Positions 26,249 to 34,839 of a stretch of 64,000 nt of DNA are shown here, one piece after another. The notes below the pieces were generated by a model. It saw nothing but the letters and a program-made list of their open reading frames with translations. It did no database searches and had not been told where the DNA came from. The stretch is from Jiangella muralis (GTDB lineage Bacteria; Actinomycetota; Actinomycetes; Jiangellales; Jiangellaceae): positions 228,542-292,541 of the forward strand of contig NZ_KQ434755.1 of assembly GCF_001270745.1 (NCBI RefSeq), given 5' to 3'. Positions within the stretch are counted from its first letter, which is position 1, and each line of letters begins with the position of its first letter. Position numbers and translations under genes: made by a program.

Positions 26249-27277
26249 ATGAAGACCCTGTCGTTCGCCGACGCGATCAACGAGGCGCTGCGGCTGGAGA
26301 TGACCCGTGACCCGCGGGTCTTGGTGACCGGCGAGGACGTGTCCGGTGGCGCCACCATCCCGGGGTTCGAGCGGGCCGACGCGTGGGGCGGCGTCTTCGG
26401 CGTCACCCGCGGGCTGGTCGCCGAGTTCGGCCGGGACCGCGTCATCGACACGCCGATCTCCGAGTCCGCGTTCATCGGCGCGGCCATCGGGGCAGCCGCC
26501 GCCGGCTACCGCACCGTGACCGAGCTGCAGTTCCTCGACTTCATGGGCGTCTGCCTGGACCAGATCATCAACCAGGCGGCGAAGCTGCGCTACGCCCGCG
26601 GCGACCGCGCGCCGGGCGTCCCGATCGTCATCCGCGCGATGATCGGCGCCGGGTCGCGCGCCGGCAGCACGCAGTCGCAGAGCCACTACTCGTCGGTCGC
26701 GCACTTCCCGGGGCTCAAGGTCGTCGTGCCGGCCACGCCGGCCGATGCCAAGGGCCTGATGATCGCGGCCATCCGCGACGAGGACCCGGTGCTGTTCCTG
26801 GAGAACAAGGCGCTCTACGAGACCAAGGGACCGGTGCCGGACGGCGACGAGCCGGTGCCGATCGGCCGGGCCCGGGTCGCCCGCGAGGGCGGCGACGTCA
26901 CGATCGTGACGATCGCGCGGATGCTCTCGGTGGCCGAGAAGGCCGCCAAGGAGCTGTCCGAGCGGGGCATCGAGGCGGAGATCATCGACGTGCGCACGGT
27001 GGCGCCGCTGGACCTCACGACGATCCTGGAGTCCGTCGAGCGCACCGGCCGGCTCGTCGTCGTCGACGAGGACACCCCGCGCTGCTCGGTGGCCTCCGAC
27101 ATCGTCGCGCTGGTCAGCAGCCGGGCGTTCGACCGGCTGACCGCCGCGCCGCGGATGGTCACCCCGCCGCACACGCCGGTGCCGTTCGCGCCGGTGCTGG
27201 AGGACGCGTACATCCCGAGTCCGGAACAGGTGGTCGAAGCGGTGCTGGCGACGGCCGGTCAGGAGGTGGCGGCATGA
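26249..27277 (+). CDS. ThDP-dependent dehydrogenase E1 beta subunit (AcoB/PdhB-like)
   Basis: A 342-residue partner of the preceding E1 alpha. The N-terminal PYR-type domain has GEDVSGGATIPGF, DTPISESAFIGAAIG with the conserved ThDP-activating glutamate, and TELQFLDFMG. The C-terminal transketolase domain has DVRTVAPLD and VVDEDTPRCS. Heterotetramer formation with E1 alpha is expected. The stop overlaps the start of the SDR gene (ATGA), so the three are translated as a unit. Confidence 0.92.
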   Translation: MKTLSFADAINEALRLEMTRDPRVLVTGEDVSGGATIPGFERADAWGGVFGVTRGLVAEFGRDRVIDTPISESAFIGAAIGAAAAGYRTVTELQFLDFMGVCLDQIINQAAKLRYARGDRAPGVPIVIRAMIGAGSRAGSTQSQSHYSSVAHFPGLKVVVPATPADAKGLMIAAIRDEDPVLFLENKALYETKGPVPDGDEPVPIGRARVAREGGDVTIVTIARMLSVAEKAAKELSERGIEAEIIDVRTVAPLDLTTILESVERTGRLVVVDEDTPRCSVASDIVALVSSRAFDRLTAAPRMVTPPHTPVPFAPVLEDAYIPSPEQVVEAVLATAGQEVAA

Positions 27278-28155
27278 GCGCCGAACAGGGCTTCGAGACC
27301 GGCCGCCACGCCGGCAAGGTGGCTCTGATCAGCGGCGGAGCCCGCGGTCAGGGCCGCGAGATCGCCGTCCGGCTGGCCCGCGAGGGCGCCGACATCGCCA
27401 TGTTCGACCTGTGCGAGCAGCCGGCGACGTCGCAGTACCCGGGCGCGACCACGGAGGACCTGGCCGAGACCGTCCGGCTGGTCGAGGAGACCGGCCAGAA
27501 GGTGCTGTCGGCCGTCGTGGACGCCCGCGACCACGCCGCCGTCGACGCGTTCGTCGACGACACCATCGCGTGGGCCGGGAAGATCGACCTCGTCTGCGCC
27601 AACGCCGGCCTGGTGACCTGGGTGCCGTTCCTCGACCTCAGCCCGCAGCAGTGGGCCGACGTCATGGACATCAACGTCACCGGCGTGTTCAACACCGTCC
27701 AGCCGGTCCTGCGGCACATGGTCGCCCGGCAGCAGGGCAGCGTCGTGCTCACCTCGTCGGTCAACGGCGTGGAGCCCGGCGAGAGCATCGCCCACTACAC
27801 CGCGTCCAAGCACGCGGTGCTCGGGCTGACGAAGAACCTCGCCCTCGAGTTCGGCCCGGCCAACATCCGGGTGAACGCGGTCATGCCCAGCGCGGTCAAC
27901 ACCGTCATGGGCAACAACAGCACGAACCTGAAGTGGATCTTCGGCCGCGACGACGCGACGGAGGACGACTACCTGGCCGCGACGCGGCAGTGGCACATCC
28001 TCCGCAACCGGCCCGCGCTGCACCCGTCCGCGGTCGCCGACGTCGTGTCCTGGCTGTGCGGCCACGACGCCCGCTTCATCACCGGGACGGCGGTCCCCGT
28101 CGACGCCGGCCACCTCGTCCTCCCCGGCTTCAACCACAAGCCTCTGTTCGACTGA
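27274..28155 (+). CDS. Mycofactocin-coupled SDR family oxidoreductase (SDR-1)
   Basis: A 293-residue classical SDR: nucleotide motif ISGGARGQG (about 19-27), NAG, catalytic Ser in TSSVNG and YTASK. After the second strand it has the longer loop seen in mycofactocin-dependent SDRs (DLCEQPATSQYPGATTEDLA...), which is thought to trap the nicotinamide cofactor so that mycofactocin must re-oxidise it. The C-terminus (KWIFGRDDAT, VDAGHLVLPGFNH) closely matches SDR-3 at 45994-46875, which also follows an E1 beta gene. Oxidation of a secondary alcohol to a ketone is likely. Mycofactocin biosynthesis genes are not in the window. Confidence 0.9.
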   Translation: MSAEQGFETGRHAGKVALISGGARGQGREIAVRLAREGADIAMFDLCEQPATSQYPGATTEDLAETVRLVEETGQKVLSAVVDARDHAAVDAFVDDTIAWAGKIDLVCANAGLVTWVPFLDLSPQQWADVMDINVTGVFNTVQPVLRHMVARQQGSVVLTSSVNGVEPGESIAHYTASKHAVLGLTKNLALEFGPANIRVNAVMPSAVNTVMGNNSTNLKWIFGRDDATEDDYLAATRQWHILRNRPALHPSAVADVVSWLCGHDARFITGTAVPVDAGHLVLPGFNHKPLFD

Positions 28156-28180
28156 GGCCCAACTGTTTGGAGGTGGTCCC

Positions 28181-29860
28181 GTGATCGACAACGGGATGGT
28201 CTCGCGACGCAGTCTGCTCAAACTCGGCGGCATCGCCGTGACGTTGCCGCTACTCGGCACCGTGGCGTGCAGCCGCACACCGGCGCCGTCCGGCGAGCCG
28301 TCGGCCGGCGGTGACGGCGCCCAGCTCACCATCGCCGTCAGCGCCCTGATGGCCTCGCTGGACCGGGAGTACGAGATCGGCGCGGCGTCGATGGAGGCGA
28401 TGAACAACCTCTTCGAGCCGCTGGTCGAGTTCTCCCGCCGGCCGTTCGGCGACAGCGGCTCCCCCCGGCAGCACTTCGACTCCAGCACCTGGGAACTGCG
28501 GCTGCTGGCCGAGGAGCCCGCCGTGTCCGACGACGGGCTCACCTGGACGCTGGTCTTCCGCGACGACGTCAGCAGCCACTCCGGCAACCCGCTGACGGCG
28601 GAGGACTTCGCGTACGCGATCGAGCGGCACCAGCAGGTCTGGGTGCTCGGCTCGTTCTACAACTTCGTCGCCGGGCTACTGCCGCGCGAGCGGATCAGCT
28701 GGAACGTCGTCGACGCGCAGACCCTCGAGGTCACCACCGAGCAGCCGAGTCCGTTGTTCAAGATCCTGCTGCAGAACAACTTCGCGTTCGGCCTGTTCGA
28801 CGCCGTCGCCTCGCGGGCGGCGGGCACCGACGCCGACCCGTGGGCCACGGAGTGGATGAAGGCCAACGGCTCCGAGGCCGGCCACGGCCCGTACACGATC
28901 AGCAGCCACCAGCCGGGCCAGCAGACGGTGTTCACCGCGTTCGACGGCTACCACGGCGGCGCCCCGGCGGTGCAGACCGTCGTGCACCGTCAGGTCGACT
29001 CGTCCAGCACCCGGGTGGCGCTGCTGAAGTCCGGTGAGGTCGACATCGTCCGCGACCTGCTGCCGACGGAGCTGAAGTCGCTGGAGGGCGCCGACGGCGT
29101 CGTCGTCGACAACTTCGACCAGTCGCTGTTCCTGCTGCTGTTCATGATGATGAACAACTCGGTCGCGCCGTTCGACGACCCGCTCGTGCGGCAGGCCGTC
29201 GCCTACGCGACGCCCTACCAGCAGATCGTCGACGACGTGTACCAGGGCTACGCCTCGCCGTGGAAGGGCGTGATCAGCCGCGACTACCCGTACTTCGACC
29301 CGGACGCCTGGATCTACGGCGACGGAGCGAACCCGGACAAGGCGCGCGAGCTGCTGGCGCAGGCCGGCTACGCCGACGGGTTCAGCTGCGAGCTGTTGTG
29401 CAACTCCAGCGAGCCGGTGTCGGAGCAGGTCGCGATCCTGGTCCAGTCGTCGCTGAGCGAGATCGGGATCGACTTCCGGCTGAACAAGCTGTCCGCCGCG
29501 GCCTTCACCGAGCGGCTCACCGGCAAGCAGTACGAGGGCGCCGCGATCTGGCAGGACCTCGCCCTCACCCCGGACATCGGCTACAACTGCTTCCTCTACT
29601 ACCGGTCGACGGCGTTCGCCAACGTCGCCGGGTACGCGTCGGACTCCACCGACCAGCTCATCGACGTGCTGCTCACGACGATGGACGGGCCGGAGCGGGA
29701 GGCCGTTGCCAAGGAGTTCCAGCGCCAGATCGTGGCGGACTCGCCGGCGGTCTTCCTGGCCCAGCCGCACTACGTCGTGGCCCGCCGCGACCACGTCAAG
29801 GGCGTCACGGCCTACCCGTCGCGCACGATCCGGTTCGACGAGATCGAGCTGGCGCGATGA
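28181..29860 (+). CDS. Oligopeptide/nickel-type (family 5) ABC substrate-binding lipoprotein
   Basis: A 559-residue binding protein starting at GTG 28181 (GGAGG upstream). The N-terminus combines a twin-arginine-like motif (SRRSLLKLGG) with a lipobox ending in Cys (LLGTVAC, about 27), so it may be a Tat-exported lipoprotein. Family-5 features include LFEPLVEF, GLTWTLVFRDDVSSHSGNPLTAEDF (about 120-145), GPYTI and FDDPLVRQAVAYA. DppA/OppA relatives bind peptides, but many actinobacterial members bind other small molecules. Its two permeases and two ATPases follow. Confidence 0.92.
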   Translation: MIDNGMVSRRSLLKLGGIAVTLPLLGTVACSRTPAPSGEPSAGGDGAQLTIAVSALMASLDREYEIGAASMEAMNNLFEPLVEFSRRPFGDSGSPRQHFDSSTWELRLLAEEPAVSDDGLTWTLVFRDDVSSHSGNPLTAEDFAYAIERHQQVWVLGSFYNFVAGLLPRERISWNVVDAQTLEVTTEQPSPLFKILLQNNFAFGLFDAVASRAAGTDADPWATEWMKANGSEAGHGPYTISSHQPGQQTVFTAFDGYHGGAPAVQTVVHRQVDSSSTRVALLKSGEVDIVRDLLPTELKSLEGADGVVVDNFDQSLFLLLFMMMNNSVAPFDDPLVRQAVAYATPYQQIVDDVYQGYASPWKGVISRDYPYFDPDAWIYGDGANPDKARELLAQAGYADGFSCELLCNSSEPVSEQVAILVQSSLSEIGIDFRLNKLSAAAFTERLTGKQYEGAAIWQDLALTPDIGYNCFLYYRSTAFANVAGYASDSTDQLIDVLLTTMDGPEREAVAKEFQRQIVADSPAVFLAQPHYVVARRDHVKGVTAYPSRTIRFDEIELAR

Positions 29861-29870
29861 ACGCGGCGCC

Positions 29871-30899
29871 ATGAGCAGGCTGATCGGCCGGCGCCTGGCG
29901 CTGCTCGTCCCGCAGCTGTTGCTGATCTGCTTCGTCAGCTTCCTGCTGATCCAGCTGACCCCGGGCAGCCAGGCCCGGGCTCAGCTGGGCAGCAGCGCGT
30001 CGGACGAGGCGGTGGCGGCGCTGGAGGACGAGCTGGGGTTGAACGACCCGTGGCCGGCGCAGTTCGTCCGCTATCTCGGCGGGCTGCTGCGCGGCGACCT
30101 CGGCACCTCGTGGACGACCGGCCAGCCGGTGCTCGACGACATCGCCCGCCGGGCCCCGGCCACGCTGGAGCTGATCACCGTGTCGTTCGCGGTGATCATC
30201 GTGCTGGCGCTGCTGCTGGGGCTGGCCGGCGGGTTCGCCCGGAACCTGCTGGGCCGGATCGGCGACAAGATCAGCTACGTCTACTCGCTGATGGCGGGCG
30301 CGGTGCCGGACTTCTGGTTCGCCATGATCATGGTGTTCGTCTTCTACTACACGTTCCCGATCGCGGTCGCGCCGGTCGGCCAGTACGACGAGGCGTTCGG
30401 CACGCCGGCGGTGATCACCGGGTCGGTGCTGATCGACACCATCGTCACCGGCGACGTCCCGGTGCTGGTGAGCCACCTCGACCACCTGATCCTGCCGGTC
30501 CTCGCACTCGTCTTCATCAACACCGCGCCGATCCTGCGGATGGTCCGCAGCAGCGTCGGCGAGGCGCTGACGTCGGGCTACATCACCCTCGCCCGGGCGA
30601 ACGGGCTGCCGCAGCGGCGCATCGTGGGGTACGCGCTGCGCAGCGCGCTGCCGCCGATCGTCACGCTGGCCGGCGTCTGGTACACGATGCTGATCGCCGG
30701 CGCGGTGCTCACCGAGACCATCTTCAGCTGGGGTGGCGTCGGCCAGTACGCCGTCCAGGCGGTGCAGAGCGCCGACTGGGCCGCGCTGCAGGGCGTCGTC
30801 CTGCTGGCCGCCCTGCTCTCGCTGCTCGTCTACCTGGCGATCGACCTGGTGCACGCCTGGATCGACCCGCGGGTCCGCGCCTCCGGAGGGACCCGATGA
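29871..30899 (+). CDS. DppB-like ABC permease
   Basis: A 342-residue membrane protein starting at ATG 29871, 10 bp after the binding protein. It begins with a typical DppB segment (RRLALLVPQLLLICFVSFLLI) and PGSQA motif. It has about six transmembrane helices and an EAA-type loop TLARANGLPQRRIVGYALRSALPP (about 238-262). The last four bases overlap the next permease. Confidence 0.93.
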   Translation: MSRLIGRRLALLVPQLLLICFVSFLLIQLTPGSQARAQLGSSASDEAVAALEDELGLNDPWPAQFVRYLGGLLRGDLGTSWTTGQPVLDDIARRAPATLELITVSFAVIIVLALLLGLAGGFARNLLGRIGDKISYVYSLMAGAVPDFWFAMIMVFVFYYTFPIAVAPVGQYDEAFGTPAVITGSVLIDTIVTGDVPVLVSHLDHLILPVLALVFINTAPILRMVRSSVGEALTSGYITLARANGLPQRRIVGYALRSALPPIVTLAGVWYTMLIAGAVLTETIFSWGGVGQYAVQAVQSADWAALQGVVLLAALLSLLVYLAIDLVHAWIDPRVRASGGTR

Positions 30900-31741
30900 C
30901 CACCGTCGCGCCCACGTCCACGCCGACGCGGCGGCGCAACCCGCAGCTGCTGATCGGGCTGACCGCCGTCGCGGTGATCCTGCTGGTGGCGCTGCTCGCG
31001 CCGCTGCTGGCCACGCACGATCCGGTGCGGGTGTCCGGTGCCGTGCTGCAGCCGCCGTCGGGCGAGCACTGGCTCGGCACCGACCGGTCCGGCCTCGACA
31101 TCTTCTCCCGGGTCGTCTACGCGCCCCGCGTCGACCTGCTGCTGGCCGGCGTCGGCACGCTGCTGGCCGCGCTGCTGGGCGTCCCGCTGGGCGCGCTGGC
31201 CGGGTACGCGCCGGGCATCGTCGGCGAGGCGATCAGCCGGACGCTCGACGTCGTGCAGGCGTTCCCGTTCTTCATCCTCGCGATGTGCCTGCTCGGGATC
31301 GTGGGCGGCTCGCTGCCGAACATCATCGCGGTGCTGGCGATCGTCAACGCCCCGATCTACGCCCGGCTCATGCACAGCCAGACCCGCACGCTGCGCGGCC
31401 GGATGTTCATCGACGCCGCCCGCGTCTCCGGCTGCCGGCCGCGGCAGGTGATCCTCGGCCACATCGTCCCGAACTCGCTGAGCCCGATCCTCGCGCAGAT
31501 GTCGGTGACGCTCGGCATGTCGATCATCCTGGTCGCCGGCGTCAGCTTCGTCGGCGCCGGGGTCGAGCCGCCGACCGCCGAGTGGGGCGTGATGATCGGC
31601 GACGGCTCCGGCGGCATGTTCACCGGGCAGTGGTGGCCGGTGGTCTTCCCCGGCATCGCGCTGGCGCTGACGGTCGTCGCGTTCGCGCTCGTCTCCAACG
31701 GCATCACCGTCGCCAACCAGCAGAGGAGCCGTCGTGCCTGA
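30896..31741 (+). CDS. DppC-like ABC permease
   Basis: A 281-residue membrane protein (ATGA overlap with the preceding stop). DppC features are HWLGTDRSGLDIFSRVVYAPR (about 58-78) and the EAA loop DAARVSGCRPRQVILGHIVPN (about 173-193). It forms the channel with the DppB-like protein. It overlaps the ATPase gene by 8 bp. Confidence 0.93.
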   Translation: MTTVAPTSTPTRRRNPQLLIGLTAVAVILLVALLAPLLATHDPVRVSGAVLQPPSGEHWLGTDRSGLDIFSRVVYAPRVDLLLAGVGTLLAALLGVPLGALAGYAPGIVGEAISRTLDVVQAFPFFILAMCLLGIVGGSLPNIIAVLAIVNAPIYARLMHSQTRTLRGRMFIDAARVSGCRPRQVILGHIVPNSLSPILAQMSVTLGMSIILVAGVSFVGAGVEPPTAEWGVMIGDGSGGMFTGQWWPVVFPGIALALTVVAFALVSNGITVANQQRSRRA

Positions 31742-32522
31742 CACCCCTGTGCTCGACGTCGCCGGCCTGGAGGTCGGCAACGACGCGGACCGCCCGTTCA
31801 CCCTCGGGCCGCTGGACCTCGCGCTGGCGGCGCGGGAGATCGTCGGCGTCGTCGGCGACTCCGGCGCCGGCAAGTCGCTGTTCGTCTCGACCCTCACCCA
31901 GACGCTGCGCCCATCGGCCACCGTCGTGAGCGGTCAGGTGCGGTTCGAGGACGTCGACCTGCTGACGCTGGACCACCGCCGGCAGCAGCGCATCCGCGGC
32001 GCCCGGATCGGGTTCATCGGCTCGAACCCGCACGGGCTGCTGCACCCGATGCTGCCGGTCGGCCGGCAGGTGGCGAACGTGCTGCGGGCGCACGAGCCGG
32101 TCTCCAAGGCCGAGGCACGGGCCCGGGTGCTGGACATGTTCAGCGCGGTCGGCATCCCCGACCCGGCCCGCCGGCTGGACGCGTACCCGCACGAGCTCAG
32201 CGGCGGGATGGCGCAGCGCGTCGTCATCGCGGTCGGGCTGATCTGCGACCCGGACCTGATCGTCGCCGACGAGCCGACCGCCGGCCTGGACGTCACCATC
32301 CAGGCGCAGGTGCTGGAGCTGATCGAGGCGCTGGTGCGGTCGCGGGACAACCGGGCGCTGCTGCTGGCCACCCGCGACCTCGGCATCGTCGCGCGGTTCT
32401 GCGACCGCGTCGTCGTGCTGGACGACGGCCAGGTGGCCGAGCAGGGGCCGGTGCGCGACCTGTTCCGTACGCCGGAGGCCGCGATCAGCCGCGAGCTGCT
32501 CACCGCGGCGCGGGGATTCTAG
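31734..32522 (+). CDS. DppD-like ABC ATPase
   Basis: A 262-residue ATPase starting at GTG 31734. Walker A is GDSGAGKS (about 41-48), signature ELSGGMAQRV (about 146), Walker B LIVADEPTAGLD (about 170). The H-loop position reads LATRDLG where ATHD is usual, so the switch histidine appears replaced by Arg. It is shorter than typical DppD (about 330) and lacks the C-terminal cysteine-rich oligopeptide-ABC extension, which its partner retains. The frame is intact to the stop, so this does not look like a recent truncation. Confidence 0.88.
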   Translation: MPDTPVLDVAGLEVGNDADRPFTLGPLDLALAAREIVGVVGDSGAGKSLFVSTLTQTLRPSATVVSGQVRFEDVDLLTLDHRRQQRIRGARIGFIGSNPHGLLHPMLPVGRQVANVLRAHEPVSKAEARARVLDMFSAVGIPDPARRLDAYPHELSGGMAQRVVIAVGLICDPDLIVADEPTAGLDVTIQAQVLELIEALVRSRDNRALLLATRDLGIVARFCDRVVVLDDGQVAEQGPVRDLFRTPEAAISRELLTAARGF

Positions 32523-32531
32523 GAGGCGGCG

Positions 32532-33548
32532 ATGACCAACGACGAGACGGTGCTGGAGTGCGCCGAGCTGGTCCGGCACTTCCCGGTCAAGGGCAGCGAC
32601 AAGGTCGTGCAGGCCGTCAACGACGTGTCGCTGACGTTCGGCGCGGGCGAGACGGTGGCGCTGGTCGGCGAGAGCGGCTCGGGCAAGACGACGGTCGGCC
32701 GGATGATCCTCGGCCTGCTGGCGCCGACGTCCGGGCGGATCGTCTACCAGGGCACGGCGCTGGACGAGATGGACCGGCGGCAGCGGCGCGATTTCCGGGC
32801 CGGCGTCCAGGCGGTGTTCCAGGACCCGTACGACTCGCTCGACCCGCGCCGCCCGGTGCTGGCCAGCGTCCGCGAGCCACTGCGGCGGCTGGAGCTGGAG
32901 GAGTCGGCGCGCGACGGCACGCGGCGCGCGATGGCGGCGCTCGAGGCCGTGGGGTTGGCCGGCATCACGCCGAAGACCCGGCCGCATGACCTCAGCGGCA
33001 GCGCCTGCCAGCGGGTCGGCATCGCCCGCGCGCTGGTCACCCGGCCGCGGTTCATCGTGCTGGACGAGCCGACGTCGGCGCTCAGCCCGATCGCCCGGGC
33101 CGAGGTGATGCGGTCGCTGCACGACGTGCAGCAGTCCACTGGCGTGTCCTACCTGTTCATCACGCACGACCTCGCCGTCGTGGAGTCGCTGGCGCACCGG
33201 GTCGCGGTGATGTACCTCGGCCGCGTCGTCGAGGCGGCCGCCGCCGGCGACGTCTTCGGCCGCCGACTGCACCCCTACACCGAGGCGCTGCTCGGCTCGG
33301 TCCTCTTCCCCGACCCGGACCGGCTGGACGGGTTCGGGGTGCTGCGCGGCGAGATCCCCAGCCCGATCGACCTGCCGCCGGGCTGCGCGTTCGCCTCGCG
33401 GTGTGCCATCGCCGGCGACGACTGCCGCACGGCTGTCCCGCCGCTCATCGACGACGCCGTCGCCGGGCACCACGTGGCCTGCATCCGTCAGCTCTCCCGC
33501 AGCCGCGACCGGCAACTGGCGTCCACTCTCAGGAAGGAGACCCCCTGA
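32532..33548 (+). CDS. DppF-like ABC ATPase with atypical signature motif
   Basis: A 338-residue ATPase. Walker A GESGSGKTT (about 45-53), Q-loop VFQDPYDSLDPR, Walker B FIVLDEPTSALS (about 175), H-loop FITHDLAV. The ABC signature reads LSGSACQRVGIARAL instead of LSGGQxQRV. The C-terminal oligopeptide-ABC domain has the cysteine set CAFASRCAIAGDDC...VAC, which in this family can hold an iron-sulfur centre. It pairs with the DppD-like ATPase 9 bp upstream. Its TGA overlaps the next ATG. Confidence 0.9.
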   Translation: MTNDETVLECAELVRHFPVKGSDKVVQAVNDVSLTFGAGETVALVGESGSGKTTVGRMILGLLAPTSGRIVYQGTALDEMDRRQRRDFRAGVQAVFQDPYDSLDPRRPVLASVREPLRRLELEESARDGTRRAMAALEAVGLAGITPKTRPHDLSGSACQRVGIARALVTRPRFIVLDEPTSALSPIARAEVMRSLHDVQQSTGVSYLFITHDLAVVESLAHRVAVMYLGRVVEAAAAGDVFGRRLHPYTEALLGSVLFPDPDRLDGFGVLRGEIPSPIDLPPGCAFASRCAIAGDDCRTAVPPLIDDAVAGHHVACIRQLSRSRDRQLASTLRKETP

Positions 33549-34441
33549 TGACCGATCTCTCCGGCAAGGTCGCCCTGATCAGCGGCGCCGCCCGGGGCCA
33601 GGGGCGCTCGCACGCGCTGGCGCTGAGCCGCGCCGGCGCCAGGATCGTCGGCTTCGACCTCTGCGAGCAGATCCCCGCGACGAAGATCCCGATGTCCACG
33701 CCGGCCGACCTGGAGGAGACGAAGACGCTCGTCGAGGCCGCCGGCGGCGAGATGCTGGCCATCCGGGCCGACGTCCGGGAGTCCGCGCAGACCAGCGCCG
33801 TCGTCGACCAGGCGATGGACCGGTTCGGCCGCATCGACATCGTCGTCGCCAACGCCGGCATCGACTCGATCGACGCGACCATCGACCTGCCCGACGAGGC
33901 CTGGGACGCCGTCATCGACGTCAACCTCACCGGCGTGTTCCGCACCATCCGCCCGGCGCTGCGGCCGATGATCGAGGCCGGCCGCGGCGGCTCGATCATC
34001 GTCACGTCGTCCTGCGCAGGCCTCACGCCCTACCCCAACCACGTGCACTACGGGGCGGCGAAGTACGGCGTCATCGGCATCACCCAGTGCCTGGCGCTGG
34101 AGCTGGCCGCGCACCGCATCCGCGTCAACGCGCTGGCGCCGTCGGCCGTCGGGACCGACCTGGCGCTCAACCCGGTGCTGTTCAAGCTGTTCACCGGGAA
34201 GGCGGACGCCACCGCCGAGGACGCCGCGCCGATCTTCCAGAGCCTCAACCTGATCGAGCGGCCGTGGCTGGAGCCGGAGGAGGTCAGCAACGCCGTGGTC
34301 TGGCTGTCCGGCGACGAGACCCGGGCGATCACCGGCATCGTGCTGCCGCTGGACCTCGGCTTCATGATCAAGGGCCCGTTCAACGCCCGCGACGCGGCCA
34401 TGCGCCTGGACGGCAACAGCTCCGAGGGACTGGTCTCGTGA
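33548..34441 (+). CDS. Mycofactocin-coupled SDR family oxidoreductase (SDR-2)
   Basis: A 297-residue classical SDR: ISGAARGQGRSHA (about 11-23), ANAG, Ser in TSSCAG and YGAAK. The mycofactocin-type insertion is present (DLCEQIPATKIPMSTPADLEETKTLVE). The C-terminus differs from SDR-1 and SDR-3 and ends with GFMIKGPFNARD plus a tail, suggesting another substrate. It starts at the ATG within the TGATG of the ATPase stop, so it is coupled to the importer, and it precedes a SnoaL-like gene with a GTGA overlap. Confidence 0.9.
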   Translation: MTDLSGKVALISGAARGQGRSHALALSRAGARIVGFDLCEQIPATKIPMSTPADLEETKTLVEAAGGEMLAIRADVRESAQTSAVVDQAMDRFGRIDIVVANAGIDSIDATIDLPDEAWDAVIDVNLTGVFRTIRPALRPMIEAGRGGSIIVTSSCAGLTPYPNHVHYGAAKYGVIGITQCLALELAAHRIRVNALAPSAVGTDLALNPVLFKLFTGKADATAEDAAPIFQSLNLIERPWLEPEEVSNAVVWLSGDETRAITGIVLPLDLGFMIKGPFNARDAAMRLDGNSSEGLVS

Positions 34442-34839
34442 CCGACCCGGCGGGGTGGCGCGAGCGCTTCCTCACCGTCTACGAGGCGGCCCGCTGCACC
34501 GGCGACGTCGATTCCCTCTCGGAGCTGCTCGCTCCCGGCCTGCGGCTGGAGGACCCGCAGCTGCCTGGCGGCGCCGGCACCCGGGCGGACCTGCTGCGGC
34601 TCACCGCCGACCTGGCGGCGCGATGCACCCGGCTGGCCGTCCGGCGGCACGGCCCGGTGTGCGTCAGCGCCGGCGGTGACGTGTTCACCCAGCGCTGGTT
34701 CGTCGAGGCCGAACCCGCCGATGCCGGAACCGTGCACGTCGAGACGTTCGAGTCGTTCACCGTGACCGGCGGGCTGGTCAGCGCCGTGGCGATCGTCGTC
34801 CGGGATCTGAGGAGCAGCGATGTCCGTGCCGCAGTTTGA
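34438..34839 (+). CDS. SnoaL-like (NTF2-fold) protein
   Basis: A 133-residue protein with the helix-then-sheet pattern of NTF2-fold proteins (FLTVYEAARCTGDVDSLSELLAPGLRLEDPQ at the start, TFESFTVTGGLVSAVAI at the end). Family members are small cyclases, isomerases, hydrolases or accessory binders; catalytic residues cannot be assigned here. It starts at a GTG overlapping the SDR-2 stop and runs 20 bp into the hydantoinase gene, so it is part of the same pathway. Confidence 0.7.
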   Translation: MTDPAGWRERFLTVYEAARCTGDVDSLSELLAPGLRLEDPQLPGGAGTRADLLRLTADLAARCTRLAVRRHGPVCVSAGGDVFTQRWFVEAEPADAGTVHVETFESFTVTGGLVSAVAIVVRDLRSSDVRAAV

